Shown: positions 33,578 to 42,132, counted from the first letter of the stretch. The stretch: 64,000 bases of DNA from Clostridia bacterium (GCA_017430535.1 JAFRMR010000003.1:434001-498000), one strand, 5' to 3'. Notes: generated by a model from the sequence alone, not told the origin. Numbers and translations are program-made.

Positions 33578-34298
33578 CTGTTTCGGTTTCCTCCTTATTA
33601 TCCTGAATCTGTTTTTTCTTTTTGATTTTATTCATTACAACGCTTGCAACAACGGCAAAAACAAGAGCCGGCAGAGCGTAAAGATATGAGAAGGGATTTG
33701 ATAAATCCCCTTTTGAGCCAAGAAGAGTCCAGAGCACATTGAGGATAAGCATACCGAGATTTGACGCAATGAAATATTTGCCGAAGGGGATATTCATTGC
33801 CCCGAATATGAGGCTGCTCAAGTCCGAGGGCATAAGGCCGCCGGCTTTGAAAATGAACACAAGGGCAAAGCTGTTGGCATCGGCAAAATCATCAATTTTT
33901 TTTATGGCTTTGAATCTGCCGGTAAGGGCTTCAATCATCTGCCTGCCTGTAAACCTGCCCAGGTAATAGGGAAGGATGAGACTTAAGGCCGTTGCGATAA
34001 AATTGACAAATACGGCAAGGAGGAAGCTGTCAAAAACCATGCCGGAGAGTACAAAAAGGATTGCCGGCGGGAATATAAGGGCGAAAGATTTGACAATACT
34101 GAAGCCGATGAGTATAAGAGCAACGGTAAAAGCTCCCCCGGAAAGGTAGAGCGTAAGCTGATCCGCCGTTTTTACGGATATATGGTTTTTGGCCATAAAC
34201 ACAATGCAGACGGTAAGCATTGCCGCCATAAACAGGAAGGAAAAAACCTGAAGGATTTTTACCAGCTTGCCGTAGCGGTTTCCGGTGTTTTCTGCCAT
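33564..34298 (-). CDS. TVP38/DedA (VTT-domain) membrane protein
   Basis: Protein of 244 residues, starting at the ATG at 34298 after GGGGGCTG. About six hydrophobic spans; the VTT part has ALIFPPAILFVLSGMVFDSF, ALSLILPYYLGRFTGRQ, and the FIFKAGGLMPSDLSSLIFGAMNIPFGKY block, whose Gly-Pro-Ser pattern matches the re-entrant region of DedA-family undecaprenyl-phosphate or lipid scramblases. The last 20 residues are very acidic. First gene of the CrtI-like/reductase/ppa operon, suggesting lipid or isoprenoid substrates. Confidence 0.85.
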   Translation of the reverse strand: MAENTGNRYGKLVKILQVFSFLFMAAMLTVCIVFMAKNHISVKTADQLTLYLSGGAFTVALILIGFSIVKSFALIFPPAILFVLSGMVFDSFLLAVFVNFIATALSLILPYYLGRFTGRQMIEALTGRFKAIKKIDDFADANSFALVFIFKAGGLMPSDLSSLIFGAMNIPFGKYFIASNLGMLILNVLWTLLGSKGDLSNPFSYLYALPALVFAVVASVVMNKIKKKKQIQDNKEETETDEEV

Positions 34299-34402
34299 CT
34301 TACAGCCCCCTTTCACATATATTTTTATTATAGAATATATCAAGGCGGTATGTCAATAAAATTTGACTGCCGCCGATGCCTGTTTTGCAAAAAACATACT
34401 GC

Positions 34403-34431
34403 TTGAATTTGCGGAAAAATAATGATATACT
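34403..34431 (+). promoter_or_regulatory. Promoter of the DUF2804 gene
   Basis: TTGAAT and TATACT with 17-nt spacing, 28 nt before the ATG. Confidence 0.7.
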
Positions 34432-34459
34432 TTTTTCATAAAATGAAAGGGGCAAGATT

Positions 34460-35533
34460 ATGGACAGAACTTATGTAAGCTGGATGGACGGCAAATGGAA
34501 AAGCGCGCAGAAAGAATACACCGAAAAAACACCAATGTTTGACGATAAGGGCAACCTTATTGCCGCAGGCTGGGCAAGGCACGATGTATTTGACTACAAG
34601 CGCGACCTTGTGCAGAATAAGAAACGCCGCAAAGAGTGGGATTTTTACCAACTCTCCAACGGCAGATATATGGTGCAGCTGAGCTTTGCAAACATTTCCA
34701 TCGGCGGCTATGTTTCCGCAGTGCTTGTTGACCTGCAGAGCGGCAAGGTTGTAAACTCAAAGATGTCTCCCTTCATAGGCGGAGCGGATAAATACATACT
34801 GCCCCCCAAAGGCGATGTTGTTAACAATGTAAAAGGCCACCTGGGCAAGGCGGATTTTGAATTTGACACCAAAGAAACTTCCCGTACCCTTTACTTCAAG
34901 ATGGGGGATGTTGAACTGAACTTCTCAATGGATATGTTTGAGAACCACGAAAACATCACTACCCTGCTCCCCTTTGAAAACCTGCCCGGCAAATACTTTA
35001 TGACTATTAAACAAAACTGCATGCCCTGCGAAGGAACATATAAAATAGGCGCAGATATTTATGAATTCAGCAAAGAGGATACATTCTGCGTGCTGGACTG
35101 GGGCAGAGTAAACACACCCTACAAAATGGTATGGTACTGGGGCAACGGCTCCGCATATATCACCGATGATGAGGGCAAAAAGCACATAGTGGGCTTTGAA
35201 ATTACCTGGGGTATAGGCGATGAGAGCAACGCCACTGAAACCTGCATTTTCTATGACGGCAAGGCCCATAAATTCGGCGCGGTTGATGTGGAAGTATTCC
35301 CCAAGCCCGATAAATATATGGAACCCTGGCACTTTGTTTCGGAAGACGGCAGATTTGATATGACAATGACACCCTTCTATGACCACCACTCAGACCTTAA
35401 TGTGCTGGCAATGAGGATGAACAGCCACCAGGTACACGGCAAGTGGAACGGCACCATGACCCTTGACGACAGCACTAAGCTTGAGATAAAGGATATGTAC
35501 GCCTTCTGCGAGTATGTGGAAAACAGGTGGTAA
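34460..35533 (+). CDS. DUF2804 domain protein
   Basis: Protein of 357 residues, no signal peptide or membrane span. The whole chain matches DUF2804 (GWARHDVFDYKRDL, CVLDWGRVNTPYKMVWYWGNG, and ITWGIGDESNATETC, with many Trp), a lipocalin-like double beta-barrel family of unknown function in bacteria and some eukaryotes. It stands alone between its promoter and a terminator. AAAGGGG precedes the ATG. Related AttH/CrtC-like proteins act on hydrophobic substrates such as carotenoids, so a lipid ligand is possible (inference). Confidence 0.85.
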   Translation: MDRTYVSWMDGKWKSAQKEYTEKTPMFDDKGNLIAAGWARHDVFDYKRDLVQNKKRRKEWDFYQLSNGRYMVQLSFANISIGGYVSAVLVDLQSGKVVNSKMSPFIGGADKYILPPKGDVVNNVKGHLGKADFEFDTKETSRTLYFKMGDVELNFSMDMFENHENITTLLPFENLPGKYFMTIKQNCMPCEGTYKIGADIYEFSKEDTFCVLDWGRVNTPYKMVWYWGNGSAYITDDEGKKHIVGFEITWGIGDESNATETCIFYDGKAHKFGAVDVEVFPKPDKYMEPWHFVSEDGRFDMTMTPFYDHHSDLNVLAMRMNSHQVHGKWNGTMTLDDSTKLEIKDMYAFCEYVENRW

Positions 35534-35582
35534 TTACCGGCTGATTCTTAAGATTTAAAACAATAACTTGTTTTGATAAAAA

Positions 35583-35616
35583 CAAATCAGGCACCCGATT
35601 GGGTGCCTGATTTTTA
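35583..35616 (+). terminator. Bidirectional terminator
   Basis: Perfect 12-bp stem AATCAGGCACCC/GGGTGCCTGATT with a 4-nt loop and T-runs on both strands; serves the DUF2804 gene and the convergent aminotransferase gene. Confidence 0.93.
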
Positions 35617-35630
35617 TTGCAGTGTATTGA

Positions 35631-37127
35631 TTATTTATCAAGGTTTCTGGTGCACTTGGTAACGGTTTTGAAAACATCCTCAAAGTGGGTGAGAGCATCA
35701 TCAATAACCTCATCTGTATCGGCAAGTGAGGTGTAAAGACGGGAGCCGGCGAGGGTAACGATACCGTGAGCCATATAAGCTGCACCCATCTGCTCCATAG
35801 CAACCTTGCGGCGGAGCATTTCGGGCTTTGCCTTGAGCATGGGGATAACAGAAGCGGGAAGGAACATTGAGGAGAAATCATAGCTCATTGCGGCAGAGCA
35901 CTCAAGGTGAACGATGGAGCCCTGGTTGTAAACCACGAAGGGCAGTGAGTACTTGTTGCAAAGTGCCTGAAGTCCGTTTGCAAGTCTGTCGCCTGCAAGG
36001 CCGGCCTTTTCGCAGGCGTTGGTCTTCTCAATTTCCTGAATTGCGCAGTAGCCAGCGTATGCTGACAGGGGGTTGGCTGCAAGGGTGCCGCCAACATAAG
36101 CGCGTTTCATCATGGTGCCTACGCCTGCGGCCATGCCGCTGACAAACTCTCTCTTACCGCCTACGCCGCCTGCTGCGGGGTAGCCGCCGGCAACAACTTT
36201 GCCGAAGATGGTGAGATCGGGAACAACGCCGAAGTAACCCTGAGCGCCACCCAGACCGATACGGAAACCGGTAACAACTTCATCAAAGATGAACAGTGCG
36301 CCGTATTTGTCGCAAAGCTGACGAACGCCCTTATTGTAATCAAAATCAATGGGTCTTGTGCCGCTTTCGGGGCCGACGGGCTCAACGATAACTGCAGCTG
36401 TGCCGCCGCGGAGCTTATTGATTTTGAGCATTTTTTCAAGCATATCAAGGTCGTTGGGTCTTACTTCATCGGTAGTGCCGTAGCAGGATGAAGGAATACC
36501 GTGGGACTCAAGGAAGCTTCTGGAGCCGGGAATCTTGAGGCCGTAAACCATCTGATCGGACCAGCCGTGGTATGCGCCGCCGACTTTGATGATTCTCTTT
36601 GCCTTGGTGGCGTTACGGGCTACGCGGATAGCAGCCATAACGGACTCGGTGCCTGAGCCGAGCATACGGAACATTTCAACATTAGGCATATGCTTGTTGA
36701 TCTCTTTTGCAAGCAGAAGCTCAGCCTCGTGGAAAAGACCGGTAACGGGGCCACAGGTGTTGATAAGCTCAATTACCTTTTCACGAACGGGGGCATAGTT
36801 GCTGCCCAGGATTGTGGGGCCGCCGGCCTGAAGGAAGTCAAAATACTTGTTTCCGTCTATATCGTAAAGATATGCGCCCTCTGCCTTAGTAACGCAGATG
36901 GGAAACGGATAGTTGAAAGCAAGGTTGTGCTGAACGCCGCCGGGGATGTAATTTTTGGCCTCGGTGGTAATCTCTTTGGATTTTGCGCAGTTATTCTCAA
37001 AATAATCGAGAACCTTTTTAAGCTCCTCATCGGATACACAGTAGATGGGCTGTGAGGTGAGATTCTTGAGCTTGTCATAGATGGGTTTTGCGGGTTTCCA
37101 TTCCTGGATTGCGTAGCCGTTACTCAT
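35631..37127 (-). CDS. Class III aminotransferase (HemL-like)
   Basis: PLP-dependent enzyme of 498 residues. It has FFDFLQAGGPTILGSNY, the GSGTESVMAAIRVARNAT cofactor-phosphate segment, IIFDEVVTGFRIG (conserved Asp for the PLP nitrogen), and the Schiff-base Lys in LTIFGKVVAGGYPAAGG. It resembles glutamate-1-semialdehyde aminomutase, but it has extra N-terminal residues and no heme genes nearby, so it is more likely an aminotransferase or aminomutase on another substrate. It overlaps the TetR gene stop by 8 nt, so that regulator likely responds to a related metabolite. Confidence 0.88.
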   Translation of the reverse strand: MSNGYAIQEWKPAKPIYDKLKNLTSQPIYCVSDEELKKVLDYFENNCAKSKEITTEAKNYIPGGVQHNLAFNYPFPICVTKAEGAYLYDIDGNKYFDFLQAGGPTILGSNYAPVREKVIELINTCGPVTGLFHEAELLLAKEINKHMPNVEMFRMLGSGTESVMAAIRVARNATKAKRIIKVGGAYHGWSDQMVYGLKIPGSRSFLESHGIPSSCYGTTDEVRPNDLDMLEKMLKINKLRGGTAAVIVEPVGPESGTRPIDFDYNKGVRQLCDKYGALFIFDEVVTGFRIGLGGAQGYFGVVPDLTIFGKVVAGGYPAAGGVGGKREFVSGMAAGVGTMMKRAYVGGTLAANPLSAYAGYCAIQEIEKTNACEKAGLAGDRLANGLQALCNKYSLPFVVYNQGSIVHLECSAAMSYDFSSMFLPASVIPMLKAKPEMLRRKVAMEQMGAAYMAHGIVTLAGSRLYTSLADTDEVIDDALTHFEDVFKTVTKCTRNLDK

Positions 37128-37701
37128 TTGTTGATTCCTCCTGTTTTTTTATGTAATTTATAAATTTTTTCAGTTTGTCGGTGGTTTCATCCGGGTTTTC
37201 AAAATCCTCATTTGCAAGGAACTTCTGAAAAACAAGGCCGAAATAGGCGCCGAAGATAAAGGCGGAAATATCGGCGGATGAAAACTCTTTGAGGGGCTGC
37301 TCATAACCTTCCCTTGCAATTTCATCCTGAATAAGGGAAAAGACTTTTGCTACGGAGCTGTTGCCCGGGGAAATGATGCTGCGGGTGATAAGCTCGCTCA
37401 TAAGGTAGGGGTAAGGGTAGGTATCCTCAGTAAGCCGGGAAAAAAGGGCGGTGATATCAAGCCTGCCGTCCTCTACAGATGCGGCGATGATATCATCAAT
37501 CTCTTCATTTGCTATCTGCTTGAGAAGGTCATCAACCGCAGAAAAATGGGAAAAGAAGGTGGACCTTGAAACATCCGCATTCTCGGCAATGGCGTCAATG
37601 GTGACATTGCCAATGCCCTTCTCCTCAAACAGCATTTTGGCGCTGTGCATTATGGCGCGGTGGGTCATATCCTTTTTGCGGGTACGCCTGCTTTGTTCCA
37701 T
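37120..37701 (-). CDS. TetR-family transcriptional regulator
   Basis: Protein of 193 residues; N-terminal helix-turn-helix with ITIDAIAENADVSRSTFFSHF pattern (VTIDAIAENADVSRSTFFSHF in the sequence), preceded by MHSAKMLFEEKGIGN. The C-terminal ligand domain is helical and not recognisable to substrate level. It is cotranscribed with the aminotransferase and divergent from the monoglyceride-lipase-like gene, so it could control both from the 250-bp intergenic region. Confidence 0.92.
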   Translation of the reverse strand: MEQSRRTRKKDMTHRAIMHSAKMLFEEKGIGNVTIDAIAENADVSRSTFFSHFSAVDDLLKQIANEEIDDIIAASVEDGRLDITALFSRLTEDTYPYPYLMSELITRSIISPGNSSVAKVFSLIQDEIAREGYEQPLKEFSSADISAFIFGAYFGLVFQKFLANEDFENPDETTDKLKKFINYIKKQEESTNE

Positions 37702-37729
37702 ACAAACACTCCATAGTTTAACTGTAAAA

Positions 37730-37758
37730 ATTATATCATTGAAAATACTGTTTGTAAA
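37730..37758 (-). promoter_or_regulatory. Promoter of the tetR-aminotransferase operon
   Basis: Minus-strand TTTACA and TATAAT with a 17-nt spacer, 28 nt before the TetR ATG. Confidence 0.75.
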
Positions 37759-37892
37759 GCGTTTTTTGTACTGTAGTGCAAAATTAAACTTTTGTTCACT
37801 TTTCTTTGTTTAATGTGCTAAACAACTCCCCGACTCCCTTGTGAATAATAGATAAATCCTTTTTCAGATGAAGAAATAAAAAGTTTTATATA

Positions 37893-37921
37893 TTGAAATT
37901 CAAAAGCAAAAATGATATGAT
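37893..37921 (+). promoter_or_regulatory. Promoter of the lysophospholipase-like gene
   Basis: TTGAAA and TATGAT with a 17-nt spacer; AGAAAGGGA and the ATG at 37960 follow. Confidence 0.7.
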
Positions 37922-37959
37922 TATCTGCGGCAGATAAATACAGAGAAAGGGATAAGATT

Positions 37960-38898
37960 ATGGAAGTTTTAAGAAAAGAATTTACCATCCCCTCGGCAAC
38001 AGGCGTTGCGGATATTTTTGTAAGAGCCTGGTACCCCGATGAGGGCCCCAAAGCAATATTCCAGATTGTGCACGGCATGGCTGAGCACGGCGAAAGATAT
38101 GAGGATATGGCTTCGTTCCTCTGCTCCAAGGGCTTTGCGGTGGCAGTGCACGACCACGCCGGCCACGGCAAATCAATAAACAGCGATGACGACCTTGGCT
38201 ACTTCGGCGAAAAGGACGGCTGGAACGCCCTTGTGGAGGATGTAAGATCCGTAACAGAGCTGCTTAAAAAGGAATATCCCGGCCTGCCGGTAATATTCTT
38301 CGGCCACAGCATGGGCTCATTTATAGGCAGGGAATATATAAGGCGCTACGGCACCGATGAAGCCATAAAGGGCGCAATAATCTGCGGCACCAGCGGCAAA
38401 AACCCCGCCGCCGCAATAGCGATACGCCTTGCAGATACGGTTGCAAAAACAAAGGGCAGCAAATACAAGAGCGAATTCATAAACAAGCTGGCCTTCGGCA
38501 CCTACAACAAAAAGATTGCAGTGCCCGATACCGAATTTGACTGGCTCTCAACAGATCAGAATCAGGTTTACAAATATGTGGCGGATAAATACTGCGGATT
38601 CCTCTTTACCGCCGCAGGATTCAGGGATTTATTCTCAATACTCAATGTTGTATCCGGCAAAGACTGGTACAACGCCGTAAACAAGAAACTGCCCATACTG
38701 CTCACCGCCGGCGAGGAGGACCCCGTAGGTGCCTATGGCAAGGGAGTTAAGCAGGTTTACAACGGCCTTAAAGAGGCGGGGGTAAAGGATGTTACCCTGA
38801 AGCTGTACCCCGGCATGCGCCACGAAATCCACAACGAAAAAGAAAACAAGAAGGTTTATGAGGATTTCGCCGCCTGGGCGCTTTCAAAGCTTAACTGA
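37960..38898 (+). CDS. Monoacylglycerol lipase/lysophospholipase-like alpha/beta hydrolase
   Basis: Protein of 312 residues, cytosolic. IVHGMAEHGERYEDMASFL gives the oxyanion turn, FFGHSMGSFIGREYI the Ser nucleophile, TAGEEDPVGAYG the Asp and PGMRHEIHNE the His. This HGMAEHxxRY pattern is that of monoglyceride lipase and PldB-like enzymes, which release fatty acids from mono-acyl lipids. Divergent from the TetR gene. A terminator hairpin follows. Confidence 0.9.
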   Translation: MEVLRKEFTIPSATGVADIFVRAWYPDEGPKAIFQIVHGMAEHGERYEDMASFLCSKGFAVAVHDHAGHGKSINSDDDLGYFGEKDGWNALVEDVRSVTELLKKEYPGLPVIFFGHSMGSFIGREYIRRYGTDEAIKGAIICGTSGKNPAAAIAIRLADTVAKTKGSKYKSEFINKLAFGTYNKKIAVPDTEFDWLSTDQNQVYKYVADKYCGFLFTAAGFRDLFSILNVVSGKDWYNAVNKKLPILLTAGEEDPVGAYGKGVKQVYNGLKEAGVKDVTLKLYPGMRHEIHNEKENKKVYEDFAAWALSKLN

Positions 38899-38921
38899 AT
38901 AAATTGAGCAAATGACATTTT

Positions 38922-38946
38922 CCCCGGTGAATATGTTTCACCGGGG
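38922..38946 (+). terminator. Terminator of the lysophospholipase-like gene
   Basis: Perfect 10-bp stem CCCCGGTGAA/TTCACCGGGG with a short loop; only ACTGTTTA follows, so the T-run is weak. Confidence 0.65.
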
Positions 38947-38988
38947 ACTGTTTATGAGGGAACAGATTAAAAAAAAGAGCACGCCTAA

Positions 38989-39268
38989 GGGCGGATGCTC
39001 ATAAAACAGTAATGCCTCAAAAAGCGGTCTTTGCGCATCTTGTGCAGGCATTCCTCCTTGGAATACAGCCAAGTATTCCTCGTCGTCAAGACCTGCAAAT
39101 ACGCACAAATCCCATCTTTTTGAGGTGCGAAGCAGTTTTCTCGTGAAAAATAAGCCGCAGAACAAGGAAGATTTGCGAAGCATACTTTGTGTATGGTAAA
39201 CAAATCTGACGATGTACTGCGGTTTTAGTTTTCCGCGAAAACCAATACTGATTTACGAACATCCGCCC
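38989..39268. mobile_element. 280-bp structured repeat, copy 2, inside a terminator loop
   Basis: Same 280-bp element as 29901-30180. The flanking arms AAAGAGCACGC (38974-38984) and GCGTGCTCTTT (39271-39281) form an 11-bp intrinsic terminator stem, followed on the minus strand by U8; the element sits in its loop, between CTAA and AA. The host serves the esterase paralogue ending at 39383. The 39282-39382 remainder shows nothing else. Confidence 0.8.
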
Positions 39269-39382
39269 AAGCGTGCTCTTTGCTGTTTTTATTGCTCTAA
39301 AGTGCAACTTTCAGCAAAGTCTTTCTCACTGCAAAGAATGAAATATCCGGCTTAAGCTCGATGTGATATGATTTGCCGCTCG

Positions 39383-40258
39383 TTATTTCAGATATTCATT
39401 CGCGTATTCCGCCAGAAGTCTGTAAAGTCGGTCGGACTGCTCGGGATCGCCCGAGAGGTCGTGACCCGAATTCGGGAAAACGATAAATTCGTGCTTTACG
39501 CCCTTTTGCGTGAGCAGCGCGTCAAGCTTTTCGGATTGGGAAAAGCTGACCGTGGTATCTTTTTTGCCGTGGCCCAAGACGGTCGGCACGCTTGCGGAAT
39601 CCACGAAGGTGAGCGGCGAAACCTTTGCAAGATAAGGCTTTGCCTCTTCATAATTCTCCTTAGTGAATCTGTAACCGCACGCCATGGAAAACAGATTATA
39701 CGCCGTCTCCTCATCAAAATCGCCGTCGATATATGATTGGATATCCGTAAGGTCGGTGGGCGCGCTCAGGCCGAATACGGCAACGGGTTTTATCGGCGCT
39801 TCCGCTGCCCTTGAATAGGCGTAGAGAAGCGAAAGATTTCCGCCCGCGGAGTGGCCGTAAAGCATCACCTTATTGACGGAGATACCCAGCTCATTCCCCT
39901 TCTCTTTTATTGATTTCAGCGCCATGGTTATCTCGTCCAGAATGAAGTTTATATCCGTTTTGTCCGAAACGTATGTGTAATTCAGGGCGGCGGCGCAATA
40001 CCCATTTGCCGCCTGGCTCACAAGCGAATCCCTGGAGCTCTTTTTATCCCCGCTGACCCACGCTCCGCCGTGTATCAGAAGCAGCAGATTCGTTTCGCCC
40101 TTCGCGCCCTTCGGCACGACCAAATCGTAGATCTCGCGCTCTCCGCTGCCGTAATGAACATCATAAAATGTCTTGACTTTCCCATAGTTTCCGAGGCCGA
40201 AAAGCGACGAGAAAAAGGCAACGATCGCCATTATGAATGCGTAAATTCTGTTTAACAT
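39383..40258 (-). CDS. Alpha/beta hydrolase, paralogue of the 18.8-kb esterase
   Basis: Protein of 291 residues with the same layout as the gene at 18802: signal anchor (about 4-22), LLLIHGGAWVSG oxyanion motif, YGHSAGGNLSL nucleophile, LGHGKKDTTVSF and NSGHDLSG for Asp and His. The proteins differ at about one residue in seven over the first 60. At DNA level it is richer in CG dinucleotides (acg, tcg, cgc codons) than its neighbours, which suggests acquisition from a related genome rather than local duplication. GAGGA precedes the ATG; a 230-nt leader precedes it. Confidence 0.88.
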   Translation of the reverse strand: MLNRIYAFIMAIVAFFSSLFGLGNYGKVKTFYDVHYGSGEREIYDLVVPKGAKGETNLLLLIHGGAWVSGDKKSSRDSLVSQAANGYCAAALNYTYVSDKTDINFILDEITMALKSIKEKGNELGISVNKVMLYGHSAGGNLSLLYAYSRAAEAPIKPVAVFGLSAPTDLTDIQSYIDGDFDEETAYNLFSMACGYRFTKENYEEAKPYLAKVSPLTFVDSASVPTVLGHGKKDTTVSFSQSEKLDALLTQKGVKHEFIVFPNSGHDLSGDPEQSDRLYRLLAEYANEYLK

Positions 40259-40492
40259 GATTTTCCTCCTTGAATCCCTTCATACATCTTACAGGGCGGA
40301 AATTTATTTGAGAATCCGGCATTTTTTCAACCGCGCATAATGAATTATCAAGCGGTCGCCAAATACATAATGATCGCAAAGAATTTCCGAATGCGCACAA
40401 TGAATACCCGGCACAAGCAACGCTTTTCGTCTCTTGCAGCGATTTTCCGGCGCGCCGCCGGCATTCCGCCGAACCTTCCGTCTCCGGTGAAT

Positions 40493-40522
40493 ATTATACC
40501 ACTCCCCCTCACCGGGTGTAAA
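40493..40522 (-). promoter_or_regulatory. Promoter of the esterase paralogue
   Basis: Minus-strand TTTACA and TATAAT with an 18-nt spacer. The leader to the ATG is about 230 nt long and holds no feature I recognise. Confidence 0.6.
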
Positions 40523-40636
40523 GTGGAAATCCATACCTGCCAATCCGAAGGAAAATGGTGTGAGTATCCAGCAGAATGAAGCGCAAAAGAAATCTCCTGC
40601 CCGAAGTGGACAGGAGAGATAAACAATTGCATCAAA

Positions 40637-40768
40637 TTAGAACTGATACTGATAAGGATATGCGAATGTTACATATGATGCTACTTCTGAGGAACTTATA
40701 CTGCTATAAAATCCGGTAATTTCGAAGGCCTTCTTTTCTCCAGCCTTAAGCCCAACGATAGCTTTTTA
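40637..40768 (-). pseudogene. C-terminal fragment of a secreted FxLYD-like protein
   Basis: An open stretch of about 42 codons (IVGLKAGEKKAFEITGFY, then SSEVASYVTFAYPYQYQF) ends in a normal stop, but a TAA lies just upstream in the same frame and no start or ribosome site exists. The sequence resembles the final strands of FxLYD-type beta-sandwich domains. It is a gene remnant; the flanking 40260-40640 and 40769-40880 hold no other gene. Confidence 0.5.
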
Positions 40769-40881
40769 GCACCGAAATAAACAATCAAATGGAAAAAGGG
40801 CCATCCGGTAAAATTGTCAATCCGAGTGGCTCTTAAATTCTGCGAAAGCCCGTGAAACAAGGGCTTTGAGTCATAAAAAGA

Positions 40882-40912
40882 AGAACGGCTATTCTATCAA
40901 AATAACCGTTCT
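40882..40912 (-). terminator. Terminator of the DUF4097 gene
   Basis: Stem AGAACGG/CCGTTCT with a 17-nt loop, then TCTTTTTAT on the minus strand. Confidence 0.8.
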
Positions 40913-40973
40913 TATGTGTGTGTGGGTAGTTATAATAATACAGACGCAAGTGGACGCAAAGTTATTTTAAGAA

Positions 40974-41966
40974 TCATAACTCAGGCTTTGTTGAAGTAAA
41001 GAGGTTCTCTTCGATTGCCGTTTCCGATTCATCCGGTAGATCTGTCGACGGGACTCTGTTATCTTCAACTTTTATTACAATATCTCCGGTATTTGTGGTT
41101 ACTTTGCATTTGCCGCCCGTAACTGTTTCAGGCACATCAATTTCGCCTGTATCGCTTCTGACTATGAACACTTTATCTGTCAGAAGTGTGCCGGTAACAT
41201 CGCCCGTGTCGGTTGTTATCTCGATTTCACTCGCGTCGCTGTGCTTAAACGAAATATCGCCTGTGCTTCGCTCAACAGTAATCTTTTCCTTTACAACTGA
41301 ATCGCTGAATGAAATGCTGCCTGTATCTCCGGTTGAATTAAAGCTGCTGCAGGAAACAGAGGTTAAAGCGACACATCCGGTTGAGACGGAAAGGTCGATC
41401 TCTTTTGCAGAAAGCTTTTTAAGACATATATCGCCTGTGCTTGTTTTAATTCCTATGCGACCGGATGAAGAAGTGCCGCAGTCAACATTTCCGGTGCTTG
41501 ATGTAATATCAATCTCTCCGAAAACAAAGTCGGAGGGGACGGTAACATTTCCGGTATCTTCATTTATCTTAAGAGAATTGTAATCATTTTCGGGAAGATA
41601 AACCTTTAACGAACGGTTACCAAAAGAGAAAAGAGAAATATTATCATACCATTTGCCGCCGTTATATTTCTGAATAGAAAGGCAGCCATCTGTAACGGTC
41701 ACGGTGAACTTTTCTTTTTCGGTTTCATCACATATAACCTTGCATCTGTCACTTTCCGATTCAAGAAACTTTATATCTTCGCTAGCCGAATTTATTGAAA
41801 TACTGTCGAAATCCTCATCAAAATCATAAGTAACTGACTCAATCCTGTCAAAGAAGGCTTTGTTATAATCCCAATCGTTTACAGCCAGCAAAAAACAGGT
41901 AAAAGCCACGCATAGAATGATAAAAGACAGGGATAAAAAAAGCATTATTTTTATAATTTTTTTCAT
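40974..41966 (-). CDS. DUF4097 beta-helix membrane-anchored protein
   Basis: Protein of 330 residues. The start is the ATG at 41966 with GGAAGG; one N-terminal membrane span (about 8-30) is followed by an outside domain of repeated strands: STGNVDC, STGDICL, STGCVAL, DTGSISF, STGDISF, DTGDVTG, DTGEIDV, NTGDIVI. This S/D-TG-x-I repeat every 20 or so residues is typical of DUF4097, predicted to be a right-handed beta helix. Usual partners (PadR regulator, DUF1700) are absent here. Function unknown. Confidence 0.88.
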   Translation of the reverse strand: MKKIIKIMLFLSLSFIILCVAFTCFLLAVNDWDYNKAFFDRIESVTYDFDEDFDSISINSASEDIKFLESESDRCKVICDETEKEKFTVTVTDGCLSIQKYNGGKWYDNISLFSFGNRSLKVYLPENDYNSLKINEDTGNVTVPSDFVFGEIDITSSTGNVDCGTSSSGRIGIKTSTGDICLKKLSAKEIDLSVSTGCVALTSVSCSSFNSTGDTGSISFSDSVVKEKITVERSTGDISFKHSDASEIEITTDTGDVTGTLLTDKVFIVRSDTGEIDVPETVTGGKCKVTTNTGDIVIKVEDNRVPSTDLPDESETAIEENLFTSTKPEL

Positions 41967-41985
41967 AAGGTAACCTTCCAAAAGT

Positions 41986-42070
41986 GAAGCTTGTGCTGTG
42001 AACAAGTGAAGTTATGCCTACGGCATAATGAAGTTTTCTGTTTCGCAGAAAGTGAAGTTAAGTTTGCCAC
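41986..42070. repeat. Hairpin array with TGAAGTT spacer, downstream of tRNA-Tyr
   Basis: Units of about 23 bp: a constant (G)TGAAG(T/C)T followed each time by a different small hairpin: CTTGT/ACAAG, TTATGCC/GGCATAA, TTTTCTG/CAGAAA. It resembles the array at 17819-18150 in plan though not in sequence. To 42130 there are further GC-rich dyads (for example CGCGCG) but no gene. Confidence 0.65.
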
Positions 42071-42132
42071 ACACGCCCGCAGGCGCTTCACGCGCGAATC
42101 GCACTTATCGTGACTTCAGGCACACTTAGTTG

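Noticed and set aside
35631..37127. Genuine hemL for heme or siroheme synthesis
   Set aside because: No other tetrapyrrole genes are near, the protein is longer than HemL, and a TetR gene is coupled to it; kept as class III aminotransferase.
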